Source: Arion vulgaris (lineage: Eukaryota; Mollusca; Gastropoda; Stylommatophora; Arionidae). Taken from it: a DNA stretch of 64,000 bases. This document shows positions 11,577 to 47,524 of the stretch, in pieces. The stretch is taken from NCBI GenBank assembly GCA_020796225.1, contig CM036775.1, forward strand, positions 7,864,893 through 7,928,892, given 5' to 3'. How positions within the stretch are numbered: the first letter of the stretch is position 1; the number at the start of each line of letters is the position of its first letter. The notes beneath the pieces were generated by a model, which did not search any database, had not been told where the DNA came from, and saw only the letters and a list, made by a program, of their open reading frames with translations. The position numbers and the translations under genes were made by a program.

Positions 11577-11662
11577 ATCGAGAACCCCTTCCAGCGATCT
11601 TATTGAGTGCTTTTTCATTACCCATGATTTTCTACCATACATAAGTATTGGTTCTCTCTCTC
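11577..11662 (-). mobile_element. LINE L-A-like fragment fused to SINE-A
   Basis: Reverse complement of the sequence at 1-73, meeting SINE-A at the same base (CTGGAAGGGG). Confidence 0.75.
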
Positions 11663-11679
11663 TCTTCCTCTATCTTCTT

Positions 11680-12240
11680 CTTCTTTGCGTTCGCGGCCTA
11701 GACTGATGGACCAACTTCTATCATGAATTTTACTGTTGTTTTTAGGGACTCCGTTCCTCCGTACAGCTTTTCGCGAAGCTCTGTGTGTTGTGGTCATGAC
11801 TCTTTCCTTATACCTGCTAACCGTTGACAGTCTTGCAAGACCTGTTCTGCCGTCATATCTGCCATTTTGCAGGGGCACAGGCTAGTTGTGCCAATTTTAA
11901 ATTTATGGAACATGTGGGCTCTGAGCTTGTTGTTGTCCGGTACGGAGGCGAAGTATGGCAACTTGTTCACTTCGAGAGAGACCATAGTATCCGTCACTGT
12001 CTGTGTACTGAGGGTGGTCTTTTGCCCATTTGCTTCTATAGTACGAACCGATGGTTGTTTTGACTTCCTCATAACTGATCTCGAGATCAGTCTGAGGTGT
12101 CGCCTGCCCTCTTTGGCTAGCTTGTCGGCTGCTTCGTTTCCCTAACGTTGCAGTGTGACGGTATCCACTGGATGACGGTGCGTTTGAGTGAACTCGTTAG
12201 TTCAGCGAGGGTCGTTTTGAGCGCATTCATCTTATTGGTT
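11680..12240 (-). mobile_element. LINE C-terminus with RNase H end and zinc motif (L-D type)
   Basis: Minus strand encodes VIQWIPSHCNV (RNase H end) and then LRAHMFHKFKIGTTSLCPC with QVLQDCQRL, a CxC...C LINE tail. Degraded near 12145, where a stop interrupts it. Confidence 0.8.
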
Positions 12241-12728
12241 CAAATAGCACATGTGTACTCTTAATATACTCTCACTCAAATCATTTTTGCACACTTTTTT
12301 TCAGAATACAATTTTGTAATGGAAGAAGTCATAACAAAATATATTATCTTCATAAAATTTTTTTTTTTTTATCTCTTGTTTTGCTTTGCTTCGCAAGTAG
12401 TTGTATTTCACATTAAAATACACTTATATTGAAACTTGTACTGAATTAGACAGTATACCGGCTTAGAGCCATCTTAACAAATAGTACGAGCCTATAGATC
12501 GGCTCAGAATAGCGAAGGAGTTAATATATTTCATATTCGTTGTCTCTGCAAGATTATGAACATCAGGTGGTACGACAAGATAACAAACTCTGACGTACTG
12601 CAACGTGTAAACTTGACTTCCATCATGGGCATGCTCAGCAGTAGAAGACTTCTTAATCTTTGAACCCCAGCAATTATGGATTTTCACTCTTTTTCCTACA
12701 GTGCAATGGGGCTAGCACCCGAGCTTTC
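12241..12728. other. Unassigned sequence
   Basis: AT-rich to 12450, then a 74-codon open stretch on the minus strand (12463-12687) without a recognisable motif. Confidence 0.5.
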
Positions 12729-12931
12729 TTTTTTTTTTTTCGATCCAGAAGCACTTGAGCTGAAAGCTCTTCGGCTCGGTGTCATGGACATCGTAACCCT
12801 TCTGCTCGGTGCCACGAACATCGTAAATCTAGGGAACCTGTAGCTTTTCTGCCAGTCCGCGGAGTTGAACCTGCACTTACAGAGGACTAGTCACCGTAGT
12901 CCAACGCACTACGAACACGCTGAGGCACGCG
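12729..12931 (-). mobile_element. SINE-B copy 3
   Basis: T-run, body and tRNA-like head on the minus strand; target duplication CCGAGCTTTC / CCGAGCTTTT. Confidence 0.88.
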
Positions 12932-12983
12932 GGCCGAGCTTTTTTAAAACCCAACAGCCAACGCGTGTAGGGCTATGCTTAGT

Positions 12984-13142
12984 CCGTGGCGGCTCGTCAG
13001 CCAGAGGGCTCTGACACAAGTAAAAAAATGCGTAACGTGCATTTATTATTTAATAAATTAAAATATAACCTAACCCAAAACCATGATTTTTCCGAAAATT
13101 TGTGCCTGGCCCCACCAACAAAAATGATCACGAACCGCCCTG
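12984..13142 (-). mobile_element. hAT MITE-2 copy 2 (degraded)
   Basis: Ends CCGTGGCGGCTCGTCA and CGAACCGCCCTG match the MITE-2 termini imperfectly. Target duplication TGCTTAGT / TGATTAGT. Confidence 0.8.
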
Positions 13143-13265
13143 TGATTAGTGCTGCGGATACTCCTTGTCAAGTAGGGTTCAATGGTTATCCCTGCAGTAT
13201 TCTCCCATTTCTAGTACGGCTGGAGTTCTAAAAACATCACTTATTGATCTCGGTAGACATGTGAT

Positions 13266-13428
13266 CAGTGGCGGCTCGTGATCATTTTTGTTGGTGGGGC
13301 CAGACAGAAATTTTCGGAAAATCATGGTTTCGATTAGGATATATTTTAATGTATAAAATAATAAATACACGTTACACCTTATTTTTGGTGGGCCGGCCCC
13401 ACTGGCCCTTAATGACGAGCCGCCACTG
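13266..13428 (+). mobile_element. hAT MITE-2 copy 3
   Basis: Perfect termini CAGTGGCGGCTCGT and ACGAGCCGCCACTG, 163 bp, perfect 8-bp target duplication CATGTGAT. Confidence 0.94.
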
Positions 13429-13436
13429 CATGTGAT

Positions 13437-14110
13437 TATAGTCCAGAGAGCCACTTCCACAGGTGCTCTATAACAATTACTCGTTGACCACTCTTTGTGA
13501 CCTATTATGTGATTTTCGCCAGAGAGTGTACTGAGCGTCAATCTGTACTGACAGACATTGACGGTCACTCGAAACGATCAGTGCAATAGAAGACTAAGAT
13601 TTGATGGGGCAATTTGAGATGAAGGAAAAATAGCCACACTCCTCAACAAGTGATGTTCTGTAAACTGCCAGAAGAGAAGAGGCTCCAATGCAGATCACTG
13701 CTCAGATAAAACCCCATCTCTGTGTCTTACCTCCACATTTGCCTTTTTCAGTTTCAGTTTCAGTTTGGAAAATCTTCATTGCACTCCGGACATGTCCATA
13801 GGTGCTCCGATCTCCTTCGCAATATCTCCATCAGCGTCCAGCGACTGACCGTACCAGTTCTATTTTGATTGATGAGCCTTTTTATAAGCCCATAGCCCGA
13901 GTGGTTACTGGGGCCGAAATTGGTGTGTAAAGAATAAAATCACCGTTACTTGCCACGCATGTCGTAAGAGGCGACTATGGAGGTTGTGGTGGGGCTAGCT
14001 AACCCACACCGTAAAAGAACAATAGATTGCTACAGAATGGAGAGCGAACCGAGTAAACGCTGGCTGAAACCGAACACATCGAAGCATCAGAGCTCCAAAT
14101 GGTGCTGAAG
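13437..14110. mobile_element. Unique sequence followed by L-D and R3 fragments
   Basis: 13437-13767 has no feature I can name. 13768-13882 is an L-D C-terminal piece (-). 13890-13990 is an R3 head with the core CATGTCGTAAGAGGCGACT (+), followed by an L-D piece to 14110. Confidence 0.6.
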
Positions 14111-14451
14111 ATGTGACGTAAAACACACCAATGCTAAGACTGCATGAGTCAGATTTTCACATGAATAGAATTTATGGGGAAATCTGATACATCTGTCTGG
14201 GTGGTGATCGCGCGAGAGAGAGAGAAGCCCATGGGATTCTAATCATTCTTCTGTAAAACACCATCACTGTATCCTCCAGGTTTTACAATTACAGACACAA
14301 TGTTCAAGTTAATTAGAAGCAAAAGTACCGTAGTGACACACATATAAATATATAAATATTTATAGTTTGATTGTCTTCAGAGAATAAATAAAACAAATGA
14401 TTGTATAAATCGACTGTAAATAAAAGAACAATTTTTTTGCAAACGTTTGTG
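14110..14451 (-). other. Region downstream of the carbonic anhydrase stop codon
   Basis: Mostly unique AT-rich sequence expected to hold the 3' UTR. I found no convincing AATAAA on the minus strand close to the stop, so the cleavage site is undefined. Confidence 0.35.
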
Positions 14452-38641
<24,190 letters not shown>

Positions 38642-38744
38642 TATTCAAAATCCTCAAATTGATTTCTGTGTTACTGTTTGAAGACGTAACACCTTGATGT
38701 AATTGATTGCTCTGAGAAACTAGCAAATTCTAAAAGGGGGCAAC
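38642..38744 (-). other. Possible 5' UTR of the carbonic anhydrase gene
   Basis: On the sense strand a pyrimidine-containing acceptor ending TTTCAG precedes base 38744, so the untranslated leader may begin there after an upstream non-coding exon. No TATA box or initiator could be assigned. Low certainty. Confidence 0.3.
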
Positions 38745-38836
38745 CTGAAATGATAAATATAATGTTAAAATTTGTAAATTATTTACAATACTTAATTCAC
38801 ATTATTTTAGAGAGACAGGAGTACACACTAAGTTTG

Positions 38837-38874
<38 letters not shown>

Positions 38875-38879
38875 GACGA

Positions 38880-39640
38880 TCATAATTATACCTCAGTGAG
38901 TAGGCCATATGTGGCCTAATCTAATATTTTTGTGCGCAGGAAGTTCACGGCGACAGTGCGAGACCTCTTTAGCACTGCGAGAATTCCCGATGTAATTTTG
39001 AAAATTGTGAAATTTTTCTTTTTTTTTGTCCTTCTGTGCTTTTTTGTCGTTAGGCGTCGCAGGTTTAACTGATGGTCGGTTTCTGAGATAGTCCACGCTT
39101 GGTGTGATGTGATATTGTGGAATTTTAAGATGTATGTAACTACATCAATCCATATTTTTCTTAGTCTTCCCCTGCCTTTAGATTCCATTTTCAGGTTGTA
39201 CGCACTTGCAGCTGGTGTATTCGGGTTCATTCTCACCAAGTGGCAAAACCATTCCAATCTCTGTTTTTTAATGAATCTAATAGCAGGTGTTGTTCCGACT
39301 GTTGTTCTAATTTCCTCATTTCTTATATGGTCTCTTCTTGTTTTATTTACTGCTTTCCTCAGGCATCTCATTTCACAGGTGGTAATTTTCCTTTGTTGTT
39401 CTTTTATCAGTGCCCATGTTTGGCTCTGGTAGCACAGTGTTGGTATAAAGATTGCTTTTATAATCTGTCTTTTAGTTTCTACTGGAATTGCTCGGTGTTT
39501 CAAGATTGGGGTAAGCTGGTATGTAATGTTGTTGGCTTGGTGGATTCTAGTTTCGATCTCTCTGTCCAGTCTACTATCAGATGTGAAGATACTTGTTGGC
39601 TTGCTGGATTCTAGTTTCAATCTCTCTGTACAGTCAGATG
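38880..39640 (-). mobile_element. LINE L-C2 C-terminal fragment (234 codons open)
   Basis: Encodes LCYQSQTWALIKEQQRKITT, MRCLRKAVNKTRRDHIRNEE and RLEWFCHLVRMN, ending in the degraded tail shared with 18600. Close to the RT C-terminus of L-C relatives. Confidence 0.88.
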
Positions 39641-39734
39641 TGAAGACTGATGTGCAACTGTCTAAAGAACAAACTCAAAGAAAAAATGTCATCAGAAATG
39701 GAATGGGTCTGCCATTATTTGCGAGGAGAAATCG

Positions 39735-41705
39735 ACACATACAACCGATTCAATGGCCATGGCATGGTCAAGTCATGTATCACTGCCGATTTAAGAATGA
39801 TGACATTGTAACGATGACTATGCCATGGTGAGGCCATGTATCTCTCCCCTCTAAGAAAGATGACATTGTAACAATAACCATGCCATGACGAGGTCATGAA
39901 TCTCTGCCGATCTAAGAATGATGATATTGTAACGATGACTATGCCATGGCGAGGTCATTAATCTCTGCCGATCTAAGAATGATGATATTGTAACGATGAC
40001 TATGCCATGACGAGGTCATGAATCTCTGCCGATCTAAGAATGATGATATTGTAACGATGACCATGCCATGACGAGGCCATGTATATCTGCCGATCTAAGA
40101 ATGATGATATTGTAACGATGACTATGCCATGGCGAGGTCATTAATCTCTGCCGATCTAAGAAAGATGACATTGTAACGATGACTATGCCATGGTGAGGCC
40201 ATGTATCTCTCCCCTCTAAGAAAGATGACATTGTAACAATGACCATGCCATGACGAGGTCATGAATCTCTGCCGATCTAAGAATGATGATATTGTAACGA
40301 TGACCATGCCATGACGAGGTCATGAATCTCTGCCGATCTAAGAATGATGATATTGTAACGATGACTATGCCATGACGAGGTCATGAATCTCTGCCGATCT
40401 AAGAATGATGATATTGTAACGATGACTATGCCATGGCGAGGTCATTAATCTCTGCCGATCTAAGAATGATGATATTGTAACGATGACTATGCCATGGCGA
40501 GGTCATTAATCTCTGCCGATCTAAGAAAGATGACATTGTAACAATGACCATGCCATGGCGAGGTCATTAATCTCTGCCGATCTAAGAAAGATGACATTGT
40601 AACGATGACTATGCCATGGTGAGGCCATGTATCTCTCCCCTCTAAGAAAGATGACATTGTAACAATGACCATGCCATGACGAGGTCATGAATCTCTGCCG
40701 ATCTAAGAATGATGATATTGTAACGATGACCATGCCATGACGAGGTCATGAATCTCTGCCGATCTAAGAATGATGATATTGTAACGATGACTATGCCATG
40801 ACGAGGTCATGAATCTCTGCCGATCTAAGAATGATGATATTGTAACGATGACTATGCCATGGCGAGGTCATTAATCTCTGCCGATCTAAGAATGATGATA
40901 TTGTAACGATGACTATGCCATGGCGAGGTCATTAATCTCTGCCGATCTAAGAAAGATGACATTGTAACAATGACCATGCCATGACGAGGTCATTAATCTC
41001 TGCCGATCTAAGAATGATGATATTGTAACGATGACTATGCCATGACGAGGTCATGAATCTCTGCCGATCTAAGAATGATGATATTGTAACGATGACCATG
41101 CCATGACGAGGCCATGTATATCTGCCGATCTAAGAAAGATGACATTGTAACGATGACTATGCCATGGTGAGGCCATGTATCTCTCCCCTCTAAGAAAGAT
41201 GACATTGTAAAAATGACCATGCCATGACGAGGTCATGAATCTCTGCCGATCTAAGAATGATGATATTGTAACGATGACCATGCCATGACGAGGTCATGAA
41301 TCTCTGCCGATCTAAGAATGATGATATTGTAACGATGACTATGCCATGACGAGGTCATGAATCTCTGCCGATCTAAGAATGATGATATTGTAACGATGAC
41401 TATGCCATGGCGAGGTCATTAATCTCTGCCGATCTAAGAATGATGATATTGTAACGATGACTATGCCATGGCGAGGTCATTAATCTCTGCCGATCTAAGA
41501 AAGATGACATTGTAACAATGACCATGCCATGACGAGGTCATGTATCTCTGCCGATCTAAGAATGATGATATTGTAACAATGACCATGCCACGGCCATGCC
41601 ATGTATAGCTGCCGATCTAAGAAAGATGATATTGTAAAGATGACCATGCCATGACGAGGTCACGAATCTCTGCCGATCTAAGTATGATGATATTGTAACG
41701 ATGCC
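39735..41705. repeat. 61-bp satellite, about 32 units, with higher-order structure
   Basis: Units contain ATCTCTGCCGATCTAAGAAT and GTAACGATGACTATGCCATG. A variant with CTCCCCTCTAAG recurs at about 39846, 40211, 40637 and 41185. Confidence 0.96.
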
Positions 41706-42092
41706 GTTTAAAGACAGAAGGTAATAAGAAGTTGCAAGAACCCCCTCCCCTCTCCTCAAGGCAACTAGTGGAGAAGTAAATAAATATGATCAATAAATAT
41801 ACAGAGAACAAGTATTAGAGCGTACAAAAATACACAAATTACCAAATACAAGATTCGAACAACAAATCCTTATTTCCTACGGCACCCATTGCCTAGCTCT
41901 ACAATTCGTGCTTTTGTAAGAATACAACCATAGAGCTTTACCGAGGAGTTTCTTTCATAAACAGCGTCGTCTGTTGAACACAGAATATTCAGATTAGATT
42001 TGATCGAACAGTATTTGTACAAAACACATACGATAAGCTTAATAATGCATAGTCAGGAATAAATCGTCCTTAGAGAAATTGTACAATTTTTT
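41706..42092. other. Unassigned sequence
   Basis: No repeat family or credible exon recognised. Confidence 0.5.
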
Positions 42093-42325
42093 CTTTGTTG
42101 CGTAGAGGTTAGGTGATTGCCTCCCGTTCTAAAAGTACTCAGTTCGTTCCCTCGTGGAGTCATCGGGATATTTGCAAGAGATCTCTGAGGTTCCCAGTTC
42201 TTTCAAAGACGGACGATAAAACCCAAGCGCCGTGTTCAAGTAGAGCACGTAAAAGAACCATTAGCAGCTAAAAATCGGGAAAAAGCAGGCTGGAAAACGC
42301 AGCCCGGCAAAAATAAATAAAAGAA
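42093..42325 (+). mobile_element. R6 SINE, single-copy form
   Basis: tRNA-like 5' end (TGCGTAGAGGTTAGGTGATT, decayed B box CAGTTCGTTCCC), body GACGGACGATAAAACCC and AAATAAATAAAAG tail. Confidence 0.8.
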
Positions 42326-42634
42326 AACTCCTATAAATATTTTCAGTATCGTTTAAATTACATAGGGTACCTTTGTTGGTGCCACGAAGTTCTTTATGTT
42401 AAGAAAGACATCGGAGAACACATGGTTACTCACCCAAGTGCAATGATGATAGTACAGTCAATCAAGAATTACTCCTGCCCGAAGATAATGCGGTCAAGCA
42501 CAGCCAACCATAGATAAGTTTATAGTTAGCTTTGGGTCAAGCAACCTTGTATATCTGTCACTGAAGTATCCACAGGTGGAACCAGTTTCTTCCTGTTTAC
42601 TTTTCTTAAGAGTCCATTCTTTAAGCCTGGGTAT
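42326..42634. other. Unassigned sequence
   Basis: Nothing recognised. Confidence 0.5.
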
Positions 42635-42844
42635 TGCCGGTCTGCCCAGCGTGTTCGTAGCGCGTTGGACTACGGGTGACTAGTCCTCTGTAAGTGCGGG
42701 TTCAACTCCGCGGACTGGCAGAAAAGCTACAGGTTCCCAGATTTAAGGTGTTCGTGCATCGAGCCGAAAGGTTACGATGTCCATGACACGAGCCGAGAGC
42801 TTTCAGCTCAAGTGCTTCTGGATCGGGAAAAAATAAAGTAAATA
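42635..42844 (+). mobile_element. SINE-B copy 5
   Basis: Complete, with target duplication AAGCCTGGGTAT / AAGCCTAGGTAT. Confidence 0.92.
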
Positions 42845-43093
42845 AAGCCTAGGTATACGGACCGTATTAGGAGAAATTACCAGACAAGGTCAATTTTAAG
42901 TCGAATGAATAATGCGTCGACATCTGAGAGGGTTTAGCGTCGTCGGGTGACTGACTTGTTAATTGAATGGATAAATGATTCGCTGTTTGAAATAAGGTAC
43001 GCCGTGAATGGTTACAATAAAACAGATAGTTTTCAATTGAAGCATTCCACGAAAGGTTACTGATGAAGGTTGTGAATGCGGTTAGTAACTGTA
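42845..43093. other. Unassigned sequence between SINE-B and L-F
   Basis: Nothing recognised. Confidence 0.5.
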
Positions 43094-43770
43094 GCATCAT
43101 CATCAAGGTGCGCGTCCTTTTTTTCTCCAATCCAGAAGCACTTGAACTGTCAGCTCTTCGGCTCGGTGCCATGGACATCGTAACCTTCGGTTCGGTGCCA
43201 CGAACACCGTGAATATGGAGAATCTGTGGCTTTTTCTGCCAGCCGGCGGAATTGAACCCGCACTCACAGAGGGCTTGTCACCCGCAGTCCAACGTGCTAT
43301 GCACACGCTGGTCAGACGGGCGTGCGTGTCCTTTATAGGACCTTGTTCTCTTTGCAGCGGATCTGAAATTCACTCTATCTCTAGCCAGTTCACCCACTTC
43401 GTCAATGGTCATGTTCATGATTTCTTTAATATCTTGTAGCCATCTTTTTCTTGGTCTGCCTTTCCAATATTGCTCTCTCCAGGCCATCGTGACGCTTAAT
43501 TTGGCCAGTGTCTAATTTTTTTGTAGATTATATTGTTTATCAGCCAATTCCTTTAACATTCAGTTCTTTCAGGACATCAGTGTTCTTTCTTTTTCTGTCC
43601 ATGGTATTCGTAGGATCTTTCTGTAGCATTTCGTTTGGAAGGACTGGATTTCTGTTCTTGTTTTTGTGTAATGGTCCAATGATTCACAACCATAAGTAGC
43701 AACTGGAAAAATGCATGCTCTCAATATTTTTAATTTTAATATTTTGCTGGTGCTTTGCTACATGTTCTTC
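43094..43770 (-). mobile_element. LINE L-F 3' region split by SINE-B
   Basis: L-F tail (DIKEIMNMTIDEVGELARDR) with SINE-B inserted close to its ATG-repeat terminus. Confidence 0.87.
43121..43321 (-). mobile_element. SINE-B copy 6
   Basis: Target duplication GTGCGCGTCCTTT / GTGCGTGTCCTTT within L-F. Confidence 0.92.
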
Positions 43771-43805
43771 ATATTATTTAACTTCCTGATTGCTATTGCC
43801 AAACT

Positions 43806-44350
43806 ATAGCATCATCATCAGGTGTCGTGCGGCAACAGAGTCGATCATGGATCTCTACAAATCTCTGTGGTTGGTGTTTGCTATCAACTCAGATGAAACA
43901 TTCGTGCTCTGTCCTCCGCTGCAGCAACCATCCCAAAGTCCATTTACTCACCGTACCCATGAGAAGTTGATTATTATATCTTCTCTCTTTACCACGAAGA
44001 CGACACTGTCTGGCATACCCTGGGCATGCGGGTGTTTACGGTAATGAGAGAGCGGATAGGCTTGCATCAACAGCATCGAATGTTTTATGGAGTTCTTTGG
44101 TCTCTTCGTAACTGTATGTTGGATGAGGACACTAAAATCGATGTTGAATCGATCAAACAATTTAGGCAGTTTGGAGTTACCCGTTGTACAAGTAGAACTG
44201 GATGCCTGAGAGGCAGAGTGTGTTTAATCACGAGCCACGGGAACTATCAGTATACATACTCTTCGATATCTGTTGGGGAGACTGAGCACCTATGGGTCTG
44301 CCTGAAGTGCAATGACATCAGTTTAGTAACCAGTAACCAGTAACCAATAC
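43806..44350. mobile_element. Rearranged L-A and L-D fragments
   Basis: L-A 3' end (43806-43895, -), L-D 3' end (43896-44010, -), then L-D on the plus strand with the RNase H end (GHAGVYGNERADRLA) and LWVCLKCND tail, where one zinc residue context is changed. Confidence 0.75.
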
Positions 44351-44352
44351 CC

Positions 44353-44640
44353 AGAGACATGTCTGGTCAACCACTACTAACAAATGTTATAAGAAGGAGA
44401 AGATAGAGATATATTGGACACACCTTGAGAAGAAATGATCAAAGAATATCAAAGCAGGCACTGAAGTGGGGTGCAGAGGGTTCAAGAAAGAAAGGACTTC
44501 ATAAGGAGACCCTGAAACGAGCGTTGCTGAGAGAGGCAAGAAATATCGGTCTGAGTTCCATGGAAAAGATTGAGCGAGATAGAGTGGCATTGAGATATTG
44601 CTTGCATGCCCTCTGTAACGTATAACAGTACGCGATGAAT
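44353..44640 (+). mobile_element. LINE L-B C-terminus
   Basis: Encodes MRRNDQRISKQALKWGAEGS and LLREARNIGLSSMEKIERDR. Confidence 0.87.
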
Positions 44641-44727
44641 TATTATAATACTGAAATAGGGAAGTGAAACTTAGACAACATTCGTGGTGCGAAAGTTAAT
44701 TCTGGACAACACAGTTTCTTTGTCTTC

Positions 44728-44962
44728 AACGCTCAACATCGATCACTTGTTAACCACTCTTTGTGATTTGTATGTGATCTGAGCCTTAGAGCGATTATAC
44801 GTTGTACCAGTTATGCGCATACAAGTAGGCCAGCACATTCGATTTCTGTGAAGCATTTCTTTACTAGGGTAGCTTCCTTAGGCCCTAACCTCAGTTGTCT
44901 TTTTACCTCATGCATTGTAGGTCGCATTGTTACTATTCTTTGCTCTTCCCTTGTGAGCCCTG
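44728..44962 (-). mobile_element. R4 element
   Basis: R4 body on the minus strand; core partly decayed (near 44900). Confidence 0.8.
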
Positions 44963-45039
44963 GACAACATATAAATATGCATGATATGTCTGGACAATAC
45001 CTCTTCTTCATCTTTTTTCTAACACGGTTTTGCCAAAAC

Positions 45040-45105
45040 AGAACATTGACAAAACAGAACATTGACAAAACAGAACATTGACAAAACAGAACATTGACAA
45101 AACAG
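45040..45105. repeat. 16-bp repeat at the start of an L-C copy
   Basis: Four units of ACAAAACAGAACATTG, running into the L-C sequence DKTEVMTFARE. Confidence 0.9.
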
Positions 45106-45780
45106 AAGTAATGACATTCGCCAGAGAGGAAAGCACTACCAATATCTCCATCGACAATCGCCCACTAAATCAAGTTAAAGACTTCACATACCTGGGGAGC
45201 TTTTTTTTCAGAAACGGAAGAATAACTAATGAAATTCAACACAGATGCAACAAAGCAAATCAAATAATAGCGAAAATAAAGCAAATCATATGGCGCCAAT
45301 TTTAAGATGCAAACACGTCACCATGAACACAAAAGAGCAATGTTCAACACAATCTTTCTCCCCACATTATGTTACCAGTGCCAAACCTGGACGCTGACAA
45401 CAAACGATAGAAGAAAACTAGTCAAGACAGTGATGAAGTGTTTGCACAGAATGCTGGGTGTAACAAGAAGAGACCGGTTGAGAAATGAAGACATCAGGAA
45501 AAATGTGGGTACAACATCAGTACTAGACTTCATCAAGAAACAACAAATTAAATGGTTCGGCCACGTAAGCAGATTACCACCAGACAGTGCACTCCAAAGA
45601 GCAATGCTGCTCCGATACAATGGGTACAAAGCAAAAGGCCGCCACGCAAAAGATGGACCTCAGAGATAACAGAGGCGACGAAAGAGACTATTTACAAAGC
45701 GCATACTAGGGCCCGTTTTATAAATCTCTTTCTGACCTGACGCTGTGAGGCAAACAGGATTCGAGAAAGAAAGAAAGACG
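45100..45780 (+). mobile_element. LINE L-C RT C-terminal copy
   Basis: Encodes DKTEVMTFAREES, VKDFTYLGSFFFRNGRITNE, then after a frameshift LCYQCQTWTLTTNDRRKL, MLGVTRRDRLRNED and IKWFGHVSRLP. A second frameshift precedes RKRWTSEITEATKETIYKAH. Confidence 0.9.
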
Positions 45781-46264
45781 GTTTTGCCTCACAACGTCGC
45801 GTCTTGATAAGAAGTGAATTATAGAACGGGCTTTTGTGTGCACTTCATAAACAGTGTTGTTCACAGCTTCTATAAATCTCCAAGGTTTACCTTTGACGTG
45901 GACGGCTTTTTGCTTTGTATAAACTGTATCCGATAAAACAGATGTTGTGGAGATTCGTGGTCACCTGTGCTAGTCTGAAATGGAACATGATGATAGTGAA
46001 AGATGCAAAAGCTTAGAAGAAATAATGTGTCGTCACTTTCTTTCTTCGAATCTGTTTCTATTGACCTTGTTTTCTGAACCGAAGAGAAGTAACTCTGAAC
46101 TTGAATGTACAAGACTTTCCACGCGTGTTGTCTACCCTTGATTACATTTGACCTATGACACAACGGTCGCTATGCAATAGTAGGTACAGATTCGTCAGGG
46201 GCGTATCCTTCAGATACACCGATGAAGAAGGTGAAACTGTACTGGAAAGGTTATTTACAGGTCA
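45781..46264. other. Unassigned sequence
   Basis: A 97-codon open stretch on the minus strand (45870-46163) has no motif I know. No other feature. Confidence 0.45.
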
Positions 46265-46325
46265 AGTTAGACATGCCTTGTAAATCGCAGTGTTACTATT
46301 CTTTGCTCCCCTTGCGAGCCCCAGC
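46265..46325 (-). mobile_element. R4 5' fragment
   Basis: Matches the first 60 bases of R4 (reverse of GGGCTCGCAAGGGGAGCAAA). Confidence 0.65.
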
Positions 46326-46429
46326 AAATGCAGAGATTTCAAAACGAACAAGCTGGGCATCACTGGAGACAATAATTAAATGACGAAGATAGAGGTGGAT
46401 TGGTCATGTATGTTTTATACCAGTAGGGG

Positions 46430-46683
46430 TTTTTAAAAAGGGGTTTTAAGGCCGAAGGATTGACTTCATTGCACTCCATGGTTTTACCCCATATGGCTCG
46501 GTTCCTCTTCGCAGAAATGGCCCACCACCTGATAAGAGTATTGCACAAAGCACGAACTCCGTGGCTCCAGCAACAATCCTAGGGTCTCTTAAAAACTGCA
46601 CTCGTGAACAGAACGATGCGGTCCAGATTCGAACCCACGACTTTCTACTCACAAGGCGTAACCACTTAGCCACAGAGACCCCC
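46430..46683 (-). mobile_element. SINE-A copy 6
   Basis: Complete on the minus strand, B box GGTTCGAATC, tail CCTTAAAACCCC. Confidence 0.9.
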
Positions 46684-46689
46684 AAGTAG

Positions 46690-46975
46690 GGTATAAGCTA
46701 GAACAGCCCTCCGATGAACAACGGATGAGAAAATAAAGCAGGGACTTCCAAAGAAAACACAGAGAAGAACTGGGAAGAGAGGGTTGAAAGATTGGGACCT
46801 GACATGGCAAACAGTAGAAAGGTGGCAGAACGACAACAATAGAAATATCTTGTGGAAGTGTCATGTAAACTGGGACACGAAGAGGATATAGATAGAAGGA
46901 AAGTAGGCTTTCACGCAAAATTTACCTTGACTACGTCTGAATTCATATCGGACGAACGCAAGAAGAAGATAGATA
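46690..46975 (+). mobile_element. LINE L-J 3' fragment
   Basis: Gives a GREGLKDWDLTWQTVERWQN-like tail in one frame and ends in AAGAAGAAG. Tentative. Confidence 0.5.
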
Positions 46976-47075
46976 TTCATTATCATCATCATGTGTCACA
47001 CGGCCCGAAGTGGATATGGATAAATGGATACAAATCATTTCTCTGTTTGGAACCCTGAGTAAAAAAAACTTAGAA

Positions 47076-47079
47076 CAGA

Positions 47080-47160
<81 letters not shown>
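47076..47160. repeat. AT dinucleotide microsatellite
   Basis: About 42 uninterrupted AT units. Confidence 0.98.
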
Positions 47161-47163
<3 letters not shown>

Positions 47164-47524
47164 TTCACCCGGCCCACTTATCAACGATTCTAAAATGGTT
47201 CCGCCCCTGACAAACCAACAGAACATCGCATTTACGTTACAACTTTGGTGCCCTCCATCTGGAGTCACCTCATTGCTACAACAAATTTGATAGTTTAACC
47301 CGTTTCTAATTAGGGTGATACTCTTGCATGAAGATGAAGGTGAGTTAAACAGACCTCAACAGCTGACTAGAGCTGTCTGGCTTTCTAATATGGTTATAGT
47401 TGCAGCGTTTCGGTAATATGCCCTTCCAAAGGGTTAACGATTAATTTGATGTTAAGCTGAAAATCAGTCACGGGACATTGTGAACATTAGATTAAATTAC
47501 AGCTTGCTCATAGATTATTAGTCT
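47161..47524. other. Unassigned sequence
   Basis: No repeat family or open frame of note. Confidence 0.5.
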
